Below are positions 62,848 through 64,000 of a stretch of DNA of 64,000 nucleotides, in pieces (within the stretch, counting starts at the first letter, position 1; each line of letters starts with the position of its first letter). Source of the stretch: JAJFJD01 sp965228695 (GTDB taxonomy: Bacteria; Pseudomonadota; Alphaproteobacteria; UBA8366); contig CBDDIB010000002.1 in NCBI GenBank assembly GCA_965228695.1, positions 1,674,001 to 1,738,000 of the forward strand, read 5' to 3'. A program made the position numbers and the translations under genes. Below the pieces are notes generated by a model. It was not told where the DNA came from and did not search any database. It was given only the letters and a program-made list of their open reading frames with translations.

Positions 62848-63720
62848 GTGACCGCCGCATGGAAGGTCGCGGTGTCCGTGCCCGGCGATGCCGTCGATCT
62901 TTTTTCCGACGCGTTGCGTCCGTTCGCCCTATCCGTCGCCGCGTTCGGCGGCGAGGCACCGACGGCGGACTGGACCGTGGAAGCCTATCTGGATGCGCCG
63001 CCGGACCCCGGACAAATGGCGGCCGTGATTGCGCTGGCCGCGGCGACCGCGGAGATTGTCGAACCGGAAATCGCGTGTGTGCCGCTGGCCGCGATGGATT
63101 GGTTGAAGGACAGCCTCGACACCTTTCAGCCGGTTCAGGTCGGGCGGTTCTTCGTCTATCCGTCGCATTACACCGACGCTATTCCCACTGGCGCCATTGG
63201 TATCCGGATCGACGCGGCGACCGCGTTCGGATCGGGCGAACATGGCAGCACCGCTGGCTGTCTAAGGGCAATGGACGCTATGGGCGCTTCCCTTGGGCCA
63301 AGTCGGGTTCTCGACCTCGGCTGCGGCTCGGGCATCCTGTCGATTGCGGCGGCGAAGCGGTGGCGTGTTCCCGTCGTGGCGGCAGATATCGATATCGAGG
63401 CGGTAAGGGTCAGCCGTGAGAATTTCGCCGAAAACGGCGTTGCCCGTCTCGCCGCGGCAATCGAAAGCAATGGCCGGCGGCACCGGCTTCTCTTGGAGCG
63501 CGCGCCATACGACATTATCCTGGCGAATATCCTGGCACGTCCGTTGATTGGGCTTGCCCCGGCGTTGCGGCGATACTGTGCGTCGGGCGGGCTGGTGGTC
63601 CTGTCGGGATTGCTGGCGGAGCAGGGACCGCAGATTTTGGGGGCGTATCGTCAGTTCGGATTCGAACTGCGCAACAGGATATTGGTCGAGGGATGGGCAA
63701 CCCTCGTGCTTTCCCGGTGA
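62848..63720 (+). CDS. prmA: Ribosomal protein L11 methyltransferase
   Basis: 290 residues from GTG 62848, chosen because GGGAG lies eight bases upstream; GTG 62824 has no such site. The N-terminal domain is the L11-binding one. The catalytic domain has AFGSGEHGSTAGCLRAMD (family A-F-G-T-G-x-H-x-T-T), VLDLGCGSGILSIAAAKRW (motif I) and ILANILARPLIGLAP (motif with N, substrate Gln/Asn-binding). It trimethylates ribosomal protein L11. It follows the helicase gene by 43 bases on the same strand. Confidence 0.93.
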   Translation: MTAAWKVAVSVPGDAVDLFSDALRPFALSVAAFGGEAPTADWTVEAYLDAPPDPGQMAAVIALAAATAEIVEPEIACVPLAAMDWLKDSLDTFQPVQVGRFFVYPSHYTDAIPTGAIGIRIDAATAFGSGEHGSTAGCLRAMDAMGASLGPSRVLDLGCGSGILSIAAAKRWRVPVVAADIDIEAVRVSRENFAENGVARLAAAIESNGRRHRLLLERAPYDIILANILARPLIGLAPALRRYCASGGLVVLSGLLAEQGPQILGAYRQFGFELRNRILVEGWATLVLSR

Positions 63721-63797
63721 GGAAGGCGCGGCGGCTTCCCTTGCATGTCGGTGGCGGTTGCTTAGCTTATGACGAAGGCAAAGAAAGAGTGTTGGCA

Positions 63798-64000
63798 TGG
63801 TTAAAGCCGAGGCATCCTATGCGGGCGATGCGCAGTTGGAAGAGGCACTAACGGCGGCCGGGGTCGCGATGCCGATTGCCGCTGTTCGCGAGCTCGTCGC
63901 CGGGGTCGCGGCGGCGCCCGACGGGTATGAGGATTGGACCGTGCTGGTGGCGCCGACCGCGGATGCCGACCTGCGCGATCAACTCAACGCGCTTCGCGCC
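63798..64000 (+). CDS. Start of a possible aminopeptidase P-family gene (3' cut by window)
   Basis: The frame from ATG 63798 is open to the window end: an Ala-rich N-terminal segment, ALTAAGVAMPIAAVRELVAG followed by VAAAPDGYEDWTVLVAPTAD. Similar N-terminal segments precede the Xaa-Pro aminopeptidase domain in Rhodospirillales, and these genes often follow prmA. The catalytic pita-bread domain would lie beyond the window, so the assignment rests on memory of the N-terminus and gene order. Confidence 0.45.

Overview
The window is GC-rich, densely packed chromosomal DNA from an alphaproteobacterium, probably a free-living, possibly marine, Rhodospirillales-like lineage. This rests on the ScfR/RamB-type regulator beside a sodium:solute symporter, the ArsR-methyltransferase (SahR-type) gene in front of metF-metH, the many CaiB, MaoC-like, mandelate-racemase and old-yellow-enzyme catabolic genes, and heavy use of GTG/TTG starts. 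The species assignment is inference. I saw no rRNA, tRNA, CRISPR array, transposase or prophage gene.

Layout. 1-3.7 kb: end of a TupA-like ATP-grasp gene, then a minus-strand cluster of sulfatase, ABM-domain protein and Co-type nitrile hydratase alpha, beta and accessory genes. 3.8-7.0 kb: a visibly more AT-rich block with a Crp/Fnr regulator, kaiC and kaiB, facing an ECF sigma/anti-sigma pair. 7.3-19.6 kb: rsgA and mixed catabolic genes, including a GST-like gene whose catalytic Cys codon is an in-frame TGA followed by a hairpin (a selenoprotein candidate), and a truncated McrC relative. 19.7-30 kb: a surface-glycan region (TPR glycan protein, NeuB-like synthase, cytidylyltransferase, methyltransferase, hydroxylase, pyruvyl transferase, GT39 protein, a decayed glycosyltransferase) interrupted by an amidase. 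30.2-35 kb: LEA-type lipoprotein, PBP1A and small membrane proteins.

35-45.8 kb is a nutrient-sensing module: a symporter, a divergent ScfR-like regulator carrying an internal histidine-less copy of a kinase dimerization domain, a 28-residue membrane peptide, a stand-alone receiver, a symporter-histidine kinase fusion with its small membrane partner, a CBS-DUF294 protein and a membrane-anchored exonuclease. Repeated TGTGAA half-sites lie upstream of the regulator and upstream of the peptide gene. 45.8-49 kb: ettA, an ABM protein and mlaA. 49.2-54.8 kb: sahR-metF-metH behind a perfect 16-bp palindrome. 54.8-64 kb: BASS transporter, thioesterase, GGDEF cyclase, ClC channel, a trypsin-PDZ protein lacking its catalytic triad, a PcrA/UvrD helicase, prmA and the start of a possible aminopeptidase P gene.

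The observations I rate highest are the UGA-containing GST, the receiver-plus-pseudo-DHp regulator arrangement, and the Kai/Crp/sigma block.
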